From JANRKF01 sp964519595 (GTDB lineage Bacteria > Pseudomonadota > Alphaproteobacteria > Rickettsiales > SXRF01), in contig CAZFJN010000005.1 of NCBI GenBank assembly GCA_964519595.1, positions 1-55,339 on the forward strand: 55,339 nucleotides of DNA, written 5' to 3'. This document shows positions 32,724-42,036 of this stretch, piece after piece. The notes under the pieces were generated by a model, which did not search any database, was not told where the DNA came from, and saw only the letters and a program-made list of their open reading frames with translations. Numbering within the stretch: the first letter of the stretch is position 1; every line of letters starts with the position of its first letter. Both the position numbers and the translations under genes were made by a program.

Positions 32724-35369
32724 TTACACTAAAGCTGCCTGTGCGGCGGCGAGGCGGGCTACTGGCACTCGGTATGGTGAGCAGCTTACATAATCGAGGC
32801 CGGTTTTCTGGAAGAATTTGATTGAAGCAGGATCGCCGCCATGTTCTCCGCATACGCCGATTTTCAGAGTTTCTCTGGTTTTGCGGCCACGTTTGCAGGC
32901 GATTTCTATTAATTCGCCGACGCCGCTTTGATCGAGCGTTACGAACGGATCCTGCTCAACGATAGATTTCTGCTTGTATATTTCTATGAAATTAGCTGAA
33001 TCATCACGAGAAATTCCCAGCGTGGTTTGCGTCAGATCATTAGTTCCGAAGCTGAAGAATTCCGCCTCTGCAGCAATTTCTCCGGCCAGCAGCGCGGCTC
33101 TTGGCAATTCAATCATCGTGCCGACCAGATAATCTATTTTCACTTTCTTTTCTTTAATCACCGCCTGCGCGATATTGTCGATTAAGTTTTTTAAGATGGT
33201 GAATTCTTTCTGCATCATCACCAGCGGAATCATGATTTCCGGAATGACACTGCCTACTTCCGCGGCAGCTTCAAAAATCGCCCGCGCCTGCATTTCGTAA
33301 ATTTCTGGATAAGTAATTCCTAAGCGGCAGCCGCGATGTCCGAGCATAGGATTTTGCTCTTTAAGCTCATGAGCGCGGGCGCGGACTGTATCAGCGTTGA
33401 TACCGGCGGCTTTGGCTACTTGCGCGATATCTTCCTCAGTATGTGGTAAAAATTCATGCAGCGGCGGATCAAGCAGGCGAATAGTTACCGGCAGGCCTTT
33501 CATTATAGTAAATAGCTGCACAAAATCATTGCGTTGCATTGGCAATAACTTAGCCAGAGCCAGTTTCCTGCCTTCCAGATTGGAAGCAACGATCATCTCG
33601 CGCATGGCGATAATCCGCTCGGCATCAAAAAACATATGTTCCGTGCGGCAAAGTCCGATTCCTTCCGCGCCGAATTTACGCGCTACCTCGGCATCAAGAG
33701 GAGTTTCCGCATTAGCGCGTATTTTCAGTTTACGCGCCTTATCCGCCCAGCTCATCAAAGTTTCAAAATCGCCGGAAAGCTGCGGTTGCACAGTGGCGAT
33801 TGCGCCAAGCATAACCTCGCCTGTTCCGCCATTGATGGTTATTATATCGCCTTCCTTAACTGTGTGGCCAAGAACTTGCAGAGTTTTTGCCGCATAATCA
33901 ATCCGCAATTCGCCGGCGCCGGAAACACATGGCTTGCCCATGCCGCGCGCTACCACTGCCGCATGTGAGGTCATGCCGCCGCGTGCGGTTAGAATGCCCT
34001 GCGCGGCGTGCATTCCGTGAATATCTTCCGGGCTGGTTTCAATACGCACCAGAATCACTTTTTCCTTGTGATCAAGCGCCATTACCTCGGCATCTTCGGC
34101 GGTGAAGACAACTTTGCCGGAAGCAGCGCCCGGAGAGGCCGGAAGTCCGGTGGTGAGGATGGTTTTTTTGGCTTTAGGATCAAGAGTCGGATGTAAGAGC
34201 TGATCAAGTGACAGCGGATCAATCCGCCTGATTGCCTCTTCCTCGGAAATGGTTTTTTCCTTGACCATATCAACGGCGATTTTAACTGCCGCCGCCGCGG
34301 TGCGCTTGCCGTTTCTGGTTTGCAGCATCCACAATTTATGGTTCTGAATGGTAAACTCAATATCCTGCATGTCGCGGTAATGCGCTTCCAGACTGTCAAA
34401 AACGGAAGTTAATTGCTGATATACTTGCGGCATTACTTTTGGTAATTCATCAAGCGGCTGCGGAGTACGAATTCCGGCGACAACATCTTCGCCCTGAGCA
34501 TTAACCAGAAATTCACCATAATATTTGCGTTCGCCGGTTGAAGGATTGCGCGTGAATGCCACGCCGGTCGCGCAGGAATCGCCCATATTACCGAATACCA
34601 TCGACTGCACAGTAACCGCAGTTCCCCAGCTTTCCGGAATATCATGCAGCTTGCGATATGTACAAGCACGCGGATTCATCCAGCTGTTCCACACCGCGAC
34701 GATCGCGCCCCACAGCTGCTCGGTAACATCATCAGGAAAAGCCCTGCCCAGCTCGGATTGAACTTTTTCCTTATACATCACCACCAGCTTTTTCAGATCA
34801 TCCGCGGAAAGATCAGTATCAAGCTCAACGTCAAGATCACGTTTCATTTCATCAAGAATTTCCTCGAAATGGTAATGATCAACCTCTAAAACCACATCAG
34901 AATACATCTGAATGAAACGGCGGTAGGAATCATAAGCGAAACGTTCATTGCCGGTTTTAGCCGCCAGAGCTTTAACTGTCGCATCATTGAGGCCGAGATT
35001 AAGCACTGTGTCCATCATTCCCGGCATAGAAGCGCGCGCGCCGCTGCGTACTGAAACCAGCAGAGGATTTTTCTCATCGCCCAGCTTCATGCCAACTGCT
35101 GATTCAACTTTTCCAAGCGCTTCCGCTACCTGCTCGCGCAGACAATCATCAATTTTTTTGCCATTCTGATAATAATAAACACAAACATCAGTGGTGATGG
35201 TAAATCCCGGCGGAACAGGAAGCCCTAAAGAACACATCTCGGCCAGATTAGCGCCCTTGCCGCCTAGCAATTCACGCATACTGCCTTTGCCCTCCGCCGC
35301 GCCATCACCAAAGCTGTAGACCAGCTTCGCGTCCGTTGCGGTTTTTGTTTTTAAATTCACCTTAGTCAT
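32724..35369 (-). CDS. ppdK: Pyruvate, phosphate dikinase
   Basis: 881 residues with the three expected domains: N-terminal ATP-grasp (LLGGKGANLAEMCSLGLPVPPGFTI), the central swivelling phosphohistidine domain (GGMTSHAAVVARGMGKPCVSG), and the C-terminal PEP/pyruvate barrel (GLCRTEHMFF, GVCGEHGGDP). It interconverts pyruvate, ATP and phosphate with PEP, AMP and diphosphate. AAGGCG precedes the ATG. It ends the minus-strand glyQ-glyS block, as in many alphaproteobacteria, but an orphan gene separates it from glyS. Confidence 0.97.
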   Translation of the reverse strand: MTKVNLKTKTATDAKLVYSFGDGAAEGKGSMRELLGGKGANLAEMCSLGLPVPPGFTITTDVCVYYYQNGKKIDDCLREQVAEALGKVESAVGMKLGDEKNPLLVSVRSGARASMPGMMDTVLNLGLNDATVKALAAKTGNERFAYDSYRRFIQMYSDVVLEVDHYHFEEILDEMKRDLDVELDTDLSADDLKKLVVMYKEKVQSELGRAFPDDVTEQLWGAIVAVWNSWMNPRACTYRKLHDIPESWGTAVTVQSMVFGNMGDSCATGVAFTRNPSTGERKYYGEFLVNAQGEDVVAGIRTPQPLDELPKVMPQVYQQLTSVFDSLEAHYRDMQDIEFTIQNHKLWMLQTRNGKRTAAAAVKIAVDMVKEKTISEEEAIRRIDPLSLDQLLHPTLDPKAKKTILTTGLPASPGAASGKVVFTAEDAEVMALDHKEKVILVRIETSPEDIHGMHAAQGILTARGGMTSHAAVVARGMGKPCVSGAGELRIDYAAKTLQVLGHTVKEGDIITINGGTGEVMLGAIATVQPQLSGDFETLMSWADKARKLKIRANAETPLDAEVARKFGAEGIGLCRTEHMFFDAERIIAMREMIVASNLEGRKLALAKLLPMQRNDFVQLFTIMKGLPVTIRLLDPPLHEFLPHTEEDIAQVAKAAGINADTVRARAHELKEQNPMLGHRGCRLGITYPEIYEMQARAIFEAAAEVGSVIPEIMIPLVMMQKEFTILKNLIDNIAQAVIKEKKVKIDYLVGTMIELPRAALLAGEIAAEAEFFSFGTNDLTQTTLGISRDDSANFIEIYKQKSIVEQDPFVTLDQSGVGELIEIACKRGRKTRETLKIGVCGEHGGDPASIKFFQKTGLDYVSCSPYRVPVARLAAAQAALV

Positions 35370-35398
35370 AAAATTACGCCTTAATTAAAAATATCAGA

Positions 35399-35908
35399 CT
35401 ACCACGCAGACCTTCCACCATTCCTTAGAGCATCTATAATCGCACTCTGTACAGTATCTCCTGATTTTTGCGACGTCATTCTTTTGTATCTTGTTGCCTC
35501 ATCTGCATAAATCGCTCTCTCTAAATTGTTGCATATTTTAGCAACCCCATTCATCGCGAATATTTTTTGCTCACCAGAAAGTCCTTGTACGTCGCCAATA
35601 TAATTTTTAAGTGCTTCTTCTAAATTCGGCGCTAGAATTCTTGTTGCTTCAAGTTTATCTACCAACTGGCCGAGTCTTTCTTTCTCAGTCTCAGTAGCCA
35701 TTCTTGCTTTATCTTTTCCTTTCCAAACAAAGCGTAATTCTCCATCATCAGAAAATATATAACCAAGAACGCCAGTACGTAGAGCAGTTTTTAAATCCCC
35801 CACTGAGCATCTAGTGCCAGTCATTATTGTACTGTAAGACGATCCTTTCTGAGAATCTACTAATGAATTCTTCACTAATTCTAGAAAATCGTCGTATTTT
35901 TTGCTCAT
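35399..35908 (-). CDS. Unrecognised soluble protein
   Basis: 169 residues, not recognised. Probably helical, with charged stretches (KDKARMATETEKERLGQLVDKLEA) and a short strand-rich part near residues 45-65 (GVLGYIFSDDGELRFVWKG). No signal or membrane segment. It begins four bases after the glyS stop with AAGG seven bases before its ATG, and ends 29 bp before ppdK, so it is embedded in the operon. An intercalated lineage-specific gene. Confidence 0.65.
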   Translation of the reverse strand: MSKKYDDFLELVKNSLVDSQKGSSYSTIMTGTRCSVGDLKTALRTGVLGYIFSDDGELRFVWKGKDKARMATETEKERLGQLVDKLEATRILAPNLEEALKNYIGDVQGLSGEQKIFAMNGVAKICNNLERAIYADEATRYKRMTSQKSGDTVQSAIIDALRNGGRSAW

Positions 35909-35912
35909 AATA

Positions 35913-38063
35913 CTAACCTTCCATCAAATCGAAATTGGCGATTTCGTTCATGGTTTTACGAATACCAGACAGTAAACGCAAGCGATTTGCGCGGAGATTT
36001 TTATCTTCGCAATTTACCATTATTTTTTCAAAGAACTGATTAAGCGGTTCGCGCAAGGCAGCCAGCAGTTTCATAACTCCGTTAAAATCTTCGGATTTTT
36101 GTAATACAGCAATCTGCGCGGCGGCTTCGGCGAGTCTTGCCGCCATTTTTTTCTCTGCCTCTTCCTGAAGGACAGATTGCTGCAATTCAGCCGCCAGATA
36201 GCTTGTTTTATCTTTTTTCTCTTCAATCGCCAGAATATTGGCCGCTCTTTTATAAGCAGCGAGCAGATTATTGCCGTCATCGCTGAATAAGAAATCCTGT
36301 AAGGCGCGAGCGCGTGCGACAATTAGCAGCAGATCATCATCAAATCCGCTGATAACCGCCTTAATCACATCATGGCGAATACCTTGTTCCTTAAGCTGCA
36401 CAGCGAGGCGTTCATGGAAAAAAGCCAGCAATTCCGAGGCGATTTTATTCGCCGCATCTTCACCGATATCCGAGCAGGCGGTTTCATTAAGCGTCAGATA
36501 TTTACCGACTCGATCCGGAGAATGTAATTTTTCTTCAGTTTTCTGCACCAGCTTTTCACGCGCTTCATTAAGCGCAATCGACCGCAAAGGCGGATTTTTA
36601 AAGAAAGCAGAAAGATTAAGGCGCAGGCCGTTTTCCAGCACAATCCTGATTACGCCAAGAGCGGCGCGGCGCAGCGCAAAAGGGTCTTTACTGCCGGTTG
36701 GTTTCTCGCCAATTGCGAACATGGCAATAAGCGTATCAAGCTTGTCAGCCAGCGCAACACATATCGAAATCGGCGCAGCAGGCACTGTGTCCATTGGACC
36801 TTGCGGCTTATAATGATCACGAATCGCCTCGGCAACTTGCGGTTTTTCGCCATGATGCAGCGCGTAATAACGCCCCATAACGCCCTGCAACTCAGGAAAT
36901 TCGCCAACCATGCCACAAACAAGATCCGCTTTGCATAAAGAGGCAGCGCGTTCAATCTCCGGAAATATAACTGCCGAATAGCGCATCTTTTCGGCAAGCG
37001 CCTTAGCCAGCGCCAGAACACGCGCTACCTTATCCGCCATACTGCCAAGTTTTGCGTGATAAGTAACATCTTTAAGCTTTGCCGCGAAATCTTCGAGCTT
37101 GGTTTTACGGTCCATGTCCCAGAAAAATCTTCCATCGGCAAAGCGCGCGCGCAGCACACGCTCATTGCCGGCAATAATCGCTTTGCCCTGATCTTTGCTG
37201 TGCATGTTCGAAGTTATCAGAAAATAAGGCGAGAGTTTTCCCGAATTGTCACGCGTTGCAAAATATTTCTGATGATTCTTCATCTCCAGAATCAGAACTT
37301 CCTCAGGCAAATCCATATAGCCAGCGTCAATTTTGCCTGCCAGCACCACCGGCCATTCAACAAGGCCAGTAACTTCTTCGAGTAAGGAATTATCCGCATG
37401 AAGCGAAATGCCAAGTTTCTGACAATTTTCCTCAAGCTGCTTGAGAATTTCTGCTTTGCGCCGATTGCGATCAGCGATAATCTTCGCGCCTTCCAGCGCA
37501 GTTTCATAATCTTGCGCGGCAGAAATAATTATCTGCTCCGGCGCGAGGAAACGATGTCCGTAAGTGAAATTTCCAGCATTAACGCCAGCAAATTCCACTG
37601 GCACAATTTTACCATCAAACAAGCATAAAATACTATGCAAAGGACGCACCCAGCTCGCCTCCCCACTGCCCCAACGCATTGATTTTGGCCAGGGAAATTC
37701 AGACAGTATTTTTTCGATCAGCTCCCTCAGAACCTCCGCAGTCGGACGGCCTTTTTGCGTAATATCCGCAAAATAGACGCCATCACGCACAATGAGCTGA
37801 TCCTGCCGCAAGCCGGTTTTTTTGAGAAAACCTTGTAAAGCAGCATCAGGAGCGCCAACTTTCGGACCTTTTAATTCCTGAGAAATATCCGGCTGTTGCT
37901 TAGGAAGATCATCAATAATCGCCGCCAAACGCCGCGGAGTTACAAAAGTTTTTGCTTTTGCGCCGAGCAGCTTATCTAAAGCTAAACCAAGATGAGAAGC
38001 AGCCTCCGCCTGCATCCGCGCCGGAATTTCTTCAGAAAATAATTCAAGAAGAAGAGAGGGCAT
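35913..38063 (-). CDS. glyS: Glycyl-tRNA synthetase beta subunit
   Basis: 716 residues from ATG 38063 (MPSLLLELFSEEIPARM, the family start; AGAGGT upstream). Longer in-frame starts run into the previous gene. It carries the tRNA-binding and HD-type domains of the bacterial alpha2-beta2 enzyme: LKGPKVGAPDAALQGFLKKTG, FPWPKSMRWG, GKIDAGYMDLPEEVLILEMKNHQKYF in parts, and GSKDPFALRRAALGVIRI. It works with GlyQ, whose gene is 1.9 kb upstream rather than adjacent. Confidence 0.96.
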   Translation of the reverse strand: MPSLLLELFSEEIPARMQAEAASHLGLALDKLLGAKAKTFVTPRRLAAIIDDLPKQQPDISQELKGPKVGAPDAALQGFLKKTGLRQDQLIVRDGVYFADITQKGRPTAEVLRELIEKILSEFPWPKSMRWGSGEASWVRPLHSILCLFDGKIVPVEFAGVNAGNFTYGHRFLAPEQIIISAAQDYETALEGAKIIADRNRRKAEILKQLEENCQKLGISLHADNSLLEEVTGLVEWPVVLAGKIDAGYMDLPEEVLILEMKNHQKYFATRDNSGKLSPYFLITSNMHSKDQGKAIIAGNERVLRARFADGRFFWDMDRKTKLEDFAAKLKDVTYHAKLGSMADKVARVLALAKALAEKMRYSAVIFPEIERAASLCKADLVCGMVGEFPELQGVMGRYYALHHGEKPQVAEAIRDHYKPQGPMDTVPAAPISICVALADKLDTLIAMFAIGEKPTGSKDPFALRRAALGVIRIVLENGLRLNLSAFFKNPPLRSIALNEAREKLVQKTEEKLHSPDRVGKYLTLNETACSDIGEDAANKIASELLAFFHERLAVQLKEQGIRHDVIKAVISGFDDDLLLIVARARALQDFLFSDDGNNLLAAYKRAANILAIEEKKDKTSYLAAELQQSVLQEEAEKKMAARLAEAAAQIAVLQKSEDFNGVMKLLAALREPLNQFFEKIMVNCEDKNLRANRLRLLSGIRKTMNEIANFDLMEG

Positions 38064-38067
38064 ATTA

Positions 38068-38604
38068 TTATTTACCTCTATCAAGAGATTTGCCATATCC
38101 AGCGTATTGCTCTTCAAGCAGAATAATGCGGTTTGCATCCCCTCGTGCTATAACTGAATTATTCTGTAACACCTCAAGAAGTCCTTCTAATACGCCTATA
38201 GATTGCTGATGAACCTCATCCGCATCATGCAAAGCAATTTCCACTTTGTGTGCAAAACTCTGATATTCATTTGTTGTAGTAAAAGGCTGTAAATGCATAT
38301 CCCAATCAGTTTTATCTGTAACATCAAATAAAGGATTATCTTTCCAATCGCGCAAACCTTGCTCATTTTCCAGCTCTTTACAACATTCTGCAATAGTGTA
38401 AGTAAAATTTGCATCATTGTGTTCTATAATAATTTTGTAAGGCTCAATACCAGGAGCATCACTGCCTATGGTGAAAGTAATTGTCGGCATATCAGATCCT
38501 GGTGCAGGAATAATAACATAACGCCTGTATTTTGGTGGAAGATTATTATCAATATCATAATCTTCAGTAGGAGAATATTCGCTTGTGTTATCTACTACCG
38601 TCAT
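38068..38604 (-). CDS. Unrecognised protein between panD and glyS
   Basis: 178 residues from ATG 38604, one base after the panD stop, with AGGTGG upstream. Not recognised. The first 90 residues are strand-rich (YRRYVIIPAPGSDMPTITFTIG, PYKIIIEHNDANFTYTIAEC); the remainder is helical and acidic. No signal or membrane segment. It ends four bases before the glyS start, so it is fully embedded in the operon. An intercalated orphan. Confidence 0.65.
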   Translation of the reverse strand: MTVVDNTSEYSPTEDYDIDNNLPPKYRRYVIIPAPGSDMPTITFTIGSDAPGIEPYKIIIEHNDANFTYTIAECCKELENEQGLRDWKDNPLFDVTDKTDWDMHLQPFTTTNEYQSFAHKVEIALHDADEVHQQSIGVLEGLLEVLQNNSVIARGDANRIILLEEQYAGYGKSLDRGK

Positions 38605-38605
38605 A

Positions 38606-38959
38606 CTAATTAGCCACCTTATTCTTTGCATCTACCATAACTAGTTTCGGCTTGTGTTTTCTGGCAGTTTTTTCGTCCATTCCGACGAAAGCGCAGACAA
38701 TAATAATATCACCGCGCTGAGTTAGCCGTGCTGCTGCGCCGTTAATAGTAATTTCCCCGCCGCCGCGTTTTTTGCTGGCAATAGCATAAGTTGTAAAGCG
38801 CGCACCATTATTAACGTTTAAAACATCCACCTGTTCATAAGGCAGAATATCCGCTGCTTCAAGAAGCTCCGGATCAATGGTGATTGATCCCTCATATCCC
38901 AGCTCCGTGCCGGTAACGGTTGCACGGTGCAGCTTTCCTTTGAGTAATGTCAGATTCAT
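38606..38959 (-). CDS. panD: Aspartate 1-decarboxylase
   Basis: 117 residues. The self-processing site Gly24-Ser25 in YEGSITID generates the pyruvoyl cofactor; VDVLNVNNGARFTTYAI and the GDIIIVCAF strand are conserved. The enzyme makes beta-alanine for pantothenate and CoA. GAGAGG lies before the ATG. No other pantothenate gene is near. It sits inside the glyQ-glyS block between two orphan genes. Confidence 0.95.
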   Translation of the reverse strand: MNLTLLKGKLHRATVTGTELGYEGSITIDPELLEAADILPYEQVDVLNVNNGARFTTYAIASKKRGGGEITINGAAARLTQRGDIIIVCAFVGMDEKTARKHKPKLVMVDAKNKVAN

Positions 38960-39047
38960 AATTTTCCTCTCATGCGGATTTTTATCTTATGCGGTTATTG
39001 ATATATCATGGGAAATTGCATAATTCTGTTCTGGCAATTAAAACACA

Positions 39048-39920
39048 TCATGATCCTCTTTGGCGAGGAATATCAAGAGTTAATGCAGTTCCCAGAATAT
39101 CATTTAAAGCAGCTACTGCTCCTGTGCTTCCCAAACGCAGCGATTGAGTTGCTAACGTTTCTTCTTGAGACAAATGAAAACATTTAGTAAGAGCAAGGAG
39201 AGTCTTGTCTGGACTTGTATCTTTATCAGAGACAATAGATGCTCCTGTAATTTTTTTTAATCTCAATACATCTTTTACATATTCTGCAAAATGCAAATAA
39301 GGAACTGCTTTAAAATTGATAACATTGATATCACTGGAAGATGGTTCAGGAAATACTTTCGGAAGAACTGCTTCAAGGCCGACTATGCCATTTTCGCTAA
39401 TTTTTCCTTTACTCCTTTTTATGCGTTGAAAATCCATGGATTTTAATCTTTCCGTAAATATTTTCACATATCTTTTGCTTTCATCGCATATACTGCTGAA
39501 ATCAACATCACTCGGTTTGTCATTTTCATCATTAGCTTTTGTTTCAAATTTGATTGTTAATTGTCTATTTGAATCATTTCCAAAATCTTTGATAGAATAT
39601 TTCTCCTGATCATGTGGTTGTGCATTACTTATCGCAATACCAAGTGAATTAATCGCATATTGTAAGGTCAATTTATCCACATCAGCAAATTTATCTGTTA
39701 AATCAATAACCTTACTAAAAACAACACGTTTTTCTGTATTTCCCAGTATCTTTAAAAGTGCTTCTCTCGCCCTATCTCCGCATTTGGCTTGATCAATTTG
39801 CAAGCGCAAAGCGTCCAGACGCTCTTGTTGATCATCTTGCTCAACAGTCCATTCGTTTTGACTTGTTTTTATAAAATCAAGTATATCAATTTGTAGTTTT
39901 TCTATTTTCACAATTTTCAT
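39048..39920 (-). CDS. Unrecognised protein between glyQ and panD
   Basis: 290 residues from ATG 39920, six bases after AGGGGG; an ATG two codons earlier is too close to that site. Not recognised. Soluble, helical and charged, with no signal or membrane segment. Segments such as FVKIFTERLKSMDF-like helices alternate with short strands; the C-terminal third is rich in L, T and S (LALTKCFHLSQEETLATQS). It lies 38 bp after glyQ and about 90 bp before panD on the same strand. Confidence 0.65.
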   Translation of the reverse strand: MKIVKIEKLQIDILDFIKTSQNEWTVEQDDQQERLDALRLQIDQAKCGDRAREALLKILGNTEKRVVFSKVIDLTDKFADVDKLTLQYAINSLGIAISNAQPHDQEKYSIKDFGNDSNRQLTIKFETKANDENDKPSDVDFSSICDESKRYVKIFTERLKSMDFQRIKRSKGKISENGIVGLEAVLPKVFPEPSSSDINVINFKAVPYLHFAEYVKDVLRLKKITGASIVSDKDTSPDKTLLALTKCFHLSQEETLATQSLRLGSTGAVAALNDILGTALTLDIPRQRGS

Positions 39921-39958
39921 AAACATCCCCCTAAATCTAATAGCCTAAAGTCGAGATC

Positions 39959-40831
39959 CTAATCCTGCAACCTGACATAGGCCTCACAACACCCCTTCGC
40001 CAGAGCGCGGACTTTTGCTATATATGCCGCTCTTTCGGTTACGGAGATCACTCCTCTGGCGTCAAGCAGATTAAAATTATGCGAGGCTTTTATGCATTGA
40101 TCAAAGGCCGGTAGCGGTAGATTGCGCGAAAGCAGCGCCTCGCATTCTTTTTCAGCATCCTTAAAATGCTGCAACAAAATATCCGTATTGGCAAATTCCA
40201 GATTATAAGCAGAAAATTGTTGCTCGTTTTTTAAGAACACATCGCCATAGGTTACGTGATTCGTGGTTCGTGATTCGTGGTTCGTATTAAAATGTAGATC
40301 ATAGACATTTTCCACACCCTGAATATACATAGCTAGGCGTTCTAATCCGTAGGTAATCTCGCCGGAGACCGGCTTGCATTCAATGCCGCCAACCTGCTGA
40401 AAATAAGTAAACTGCGTGACTTCCATACCATCGAGCCACACCTCCCAGCCCAGCCCCCACGCGCCCAGAGTCGGGCTTTCCCAATCATCTTCGACAAAAC
40501 GAATATCATGCGCGAGCGGATCAATGCCCAGCTGCCGCAGGCTTTCCAGATAAAGCTCCTGAATATTATCCGGCGATGGTTTCAGAATCACCTGAAACTG
40601 ATAATAATGCTGCAGGCGATTCGGATTTTCGCCATAACGTCCATCCTTCGGACGGCGCGAAGGCTGCACATAGGCGGCGTTCCATGGCTGATTACCCAGC
40701 GCGCGCAACGACGTCGCCGGATGAAATGTTCCCGCGCCCATTTCAACATCATAAGGCTGTAAAATAACGCAGCCCTGCTCTGCCCAGAATTGCTGAAGCG
40801 TGAGAATAATTTGCTGGAAAGACATGCTCAT
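39959..40831 (-). CDS. glyQ: Glycyl-tRNA synthetase alpha subunit
   Basis: 290 residues from ATG 40831 (MSMSFQQIILTLQQFW). Class II synthetase motifs: CVILQPYDVEMGAGTFHP, PSRRPKDGRYGENPNRLQHYYQFQV, DWESPTLGAWGLGWEVWLDGMEV. The upstream extension of the frame reads through a pseudogene fragment and is rejected. A 14-bp tandem duplication (40255-40282) encodes NHESRTTNH where the family has a short loop before VTYGDVF, so repeat sequence has inserted in frame into an essential enzyme. Confidence 0.96.
   Translation of the reverse strand: MSMSFQQIILTLQQFWAEQGCVILQPYDVEMGAGTFHPATSLRALGNQPWNAAYVQPSRRPKDGRYGENPNRLQHYYQFQVILKPSPDNIQELYLESLRQLGIDPLAHDIRFVEDDWESPTLGAWGLGWEVWLDGMEVTQFTYFQQVGGIECKPVSGEITYGLERLAMYIQGVENVYDLHFNTNHESRTTNHVTYGDVFLKNEQQFSAYNLEFANTDILLQHFKDAEKECEALLSRNLPLPAFDQCIKASHNFNLLDARGVISVTERAAYIAKVRALAKGCCEAYVRLQD
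40255..40287. repeat. In-frame 14 bp tandem repeat inside glyQ
   Basis: Two and a third copies of CGTGATTCGTGGTT lie within glyQ without breaking the frame. The encoded residues replace a loop just before the conserved VTYGDVF. Confidence 0.85.
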
Positions 40832-40875
40832 GCGAGGATTTGTAGCGTTTTTTTCAGCATTTTCAAGGAATTTAT

Positions 40876-40990
40876 AACCCCCTCGCCCCGCCGTCTTCAG
40901 TTCCGGCAAAGCGATTCCAGCGCTCAACGGAGGCGCGTTTTTTCTTGGCAAGACAGCTCTAGCTTGGCACTCCAGATAAAGTAATCTGTC
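40876..40990 (-). pseudogene. Decayed partial copy of the 42037-42342 gene
   Basis: 40876-40943 is identical over 68 bp to 42041-42108, the 3' end of the coiled-coil gene, including a stop codon. The next ~45 bp still resemble it: IWSAK is encoded in both, followed here by a frameshift. No promoter or start remains. It lies between glyQ and the 40992-41897 gene. Confidence 0.8.
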
Positions 40991-40991
40991 A

Positions 40992-41897
40992 TCACACACT
41001 CCTCCCCGACACCTCGCTCAATTGGTTTTTTTCTGCCAAAGCCAAAGCCCGAATTTGCTCAACTATATAATCAGCAACTCTCAAATGTGCTTCTTGTTTA
41101 TTTTTAATAGCACCTAATGCCGCATGAGTAGATGACAAACAAAATGCCCCGCCTGCAATAGGCGCAACAATGCTTTGCATATTAAAGGTCTGATCAGAAT
41201 TAGGCACATCCAAATCTGAGATCATTCCGTCCATTGTTTTATAGAATTTATCTTCATCCATTGACTTTTCTTCAATATCTTCACCTTTTTCCACAAATTT
41301 TCTAAAATTTTCAAGCTTGCTTCTATGAGATATGCTTTTTGGTTTTGTAGATGGTGTTCCTAGAGTCTTTTGTGTTTCTTGCAAGGCTTTGTTAGTATTA
41401 TCTATTCCTTGCAATACCACCTCTTGTTTATCGCCTGGCAACATATTAATTGCTGAAGTAGCACCTACAAAACCAGTAAGTCCAGCCCAGATAAAAGATA
41501 AAACAGCCCTTCTGCCTAAATCTGCAGATTTTTCCCGCAATTCCGGAACATGTTTTCTTAAAAGTGTTTTTTCATTGATATTGAGCGATGGGTTTGGACT
41601 GGACACTCGCTCAAACAAATCAAGAACAGCCTTATCTCCTTTTTTTTGGCTTAGCTCTTCTATAAATGCCGCTATTTCTTTGTCAGATGGCACTATCTCA
41701 TTGTATTTTTTCGGCGCTTTTTCTTTCATAGCAGCTATTGCTGCCATAATATCATTTGTGGAAATTTCTATTTGAGAATCAACCGAAGGTACTTCAGAAG
41801 ATACTTTAGCATCAACGATTGCAGCAGGAGTATCTGCTGTAGAAGTATTTGCTTGCTCAACATTTTCTTTTTGTGGGGTATCTGAATGTTCTTCCAT
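40992..41897 (-). CDS. Unrecognised protein with two membrane segments
   Basis: 301 residues, not recognised. A long hydrophilic N-terminus rich in E, T, S and A (about 1-125) is followed by a hydrophobic segment AVLSFIWAGLTGFVGATSAI, a charged middle with a KPKSISHRSK patch, a second hydrophobic part (IVAPIAGGAFCLSSTHAALGAI), and a helical tail. The layout (soluble region, two membrane segments) resembles the orphan at 28596-29186 but without clear sequence identity. It is followed by the decayed gene copy and glyQ on the same strand. Confidence 0.65.
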   Translation of the reverse strand: MEEHSDTPQKENVEQANTSTADTPAAIVDAKVSSEVPSVDSQIEISTNDIMAAIAAMKEKAPKKYNEIVPSDKEIAAFIEELSQKKGDKAVLDLFERVSSPNPSLNINEKTLLRKHVPELREKSADLGRRAVLSFIWAGLTGFVGATSAINMLPGDKQEVVLQGIDNTNKALQETQKTLGTPSTKPKSISHRSKLENFRKFVEKGEDIEEKSMDEDKFYKTMDGMISDLDVPNSDQTFNMQSIVAPIAGGAFCLSSTHAALGAIKNKQEAHLRVADYIVEQIRALALAEKNQLSEVSGRSV

Positions 41898-42036
41898 CTT
41901 GGCAAATCCTCAATAAATCACATAACGAAGTTTTAAATAAAAGCCCTGAAAATATATTTTTAGCTAGTAAATCTATGGCAAATATTAACCATGAATTAAT
42001 ACATTATGTCAATATTTGATTTTGCTAATTTTAGCT

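Noticed and set aside
33397..33897. 166-codon plus-strand open frame
   Set aside because: Antisense to ppdK, whose motifs are unambiguous; serine/arginine-rich shadow typical of opposite-strand frames.
36271..36813. 180-codon plus-strand open frame
   Set aside because: Antisense shadow of glyS without its own ribosome site or domain.
40832..40999. 56-residue N-terminal extension of GlyQ
   Set aside because: It reads through a decayed gene fragment in the wrong frame; the family start is at 40831.
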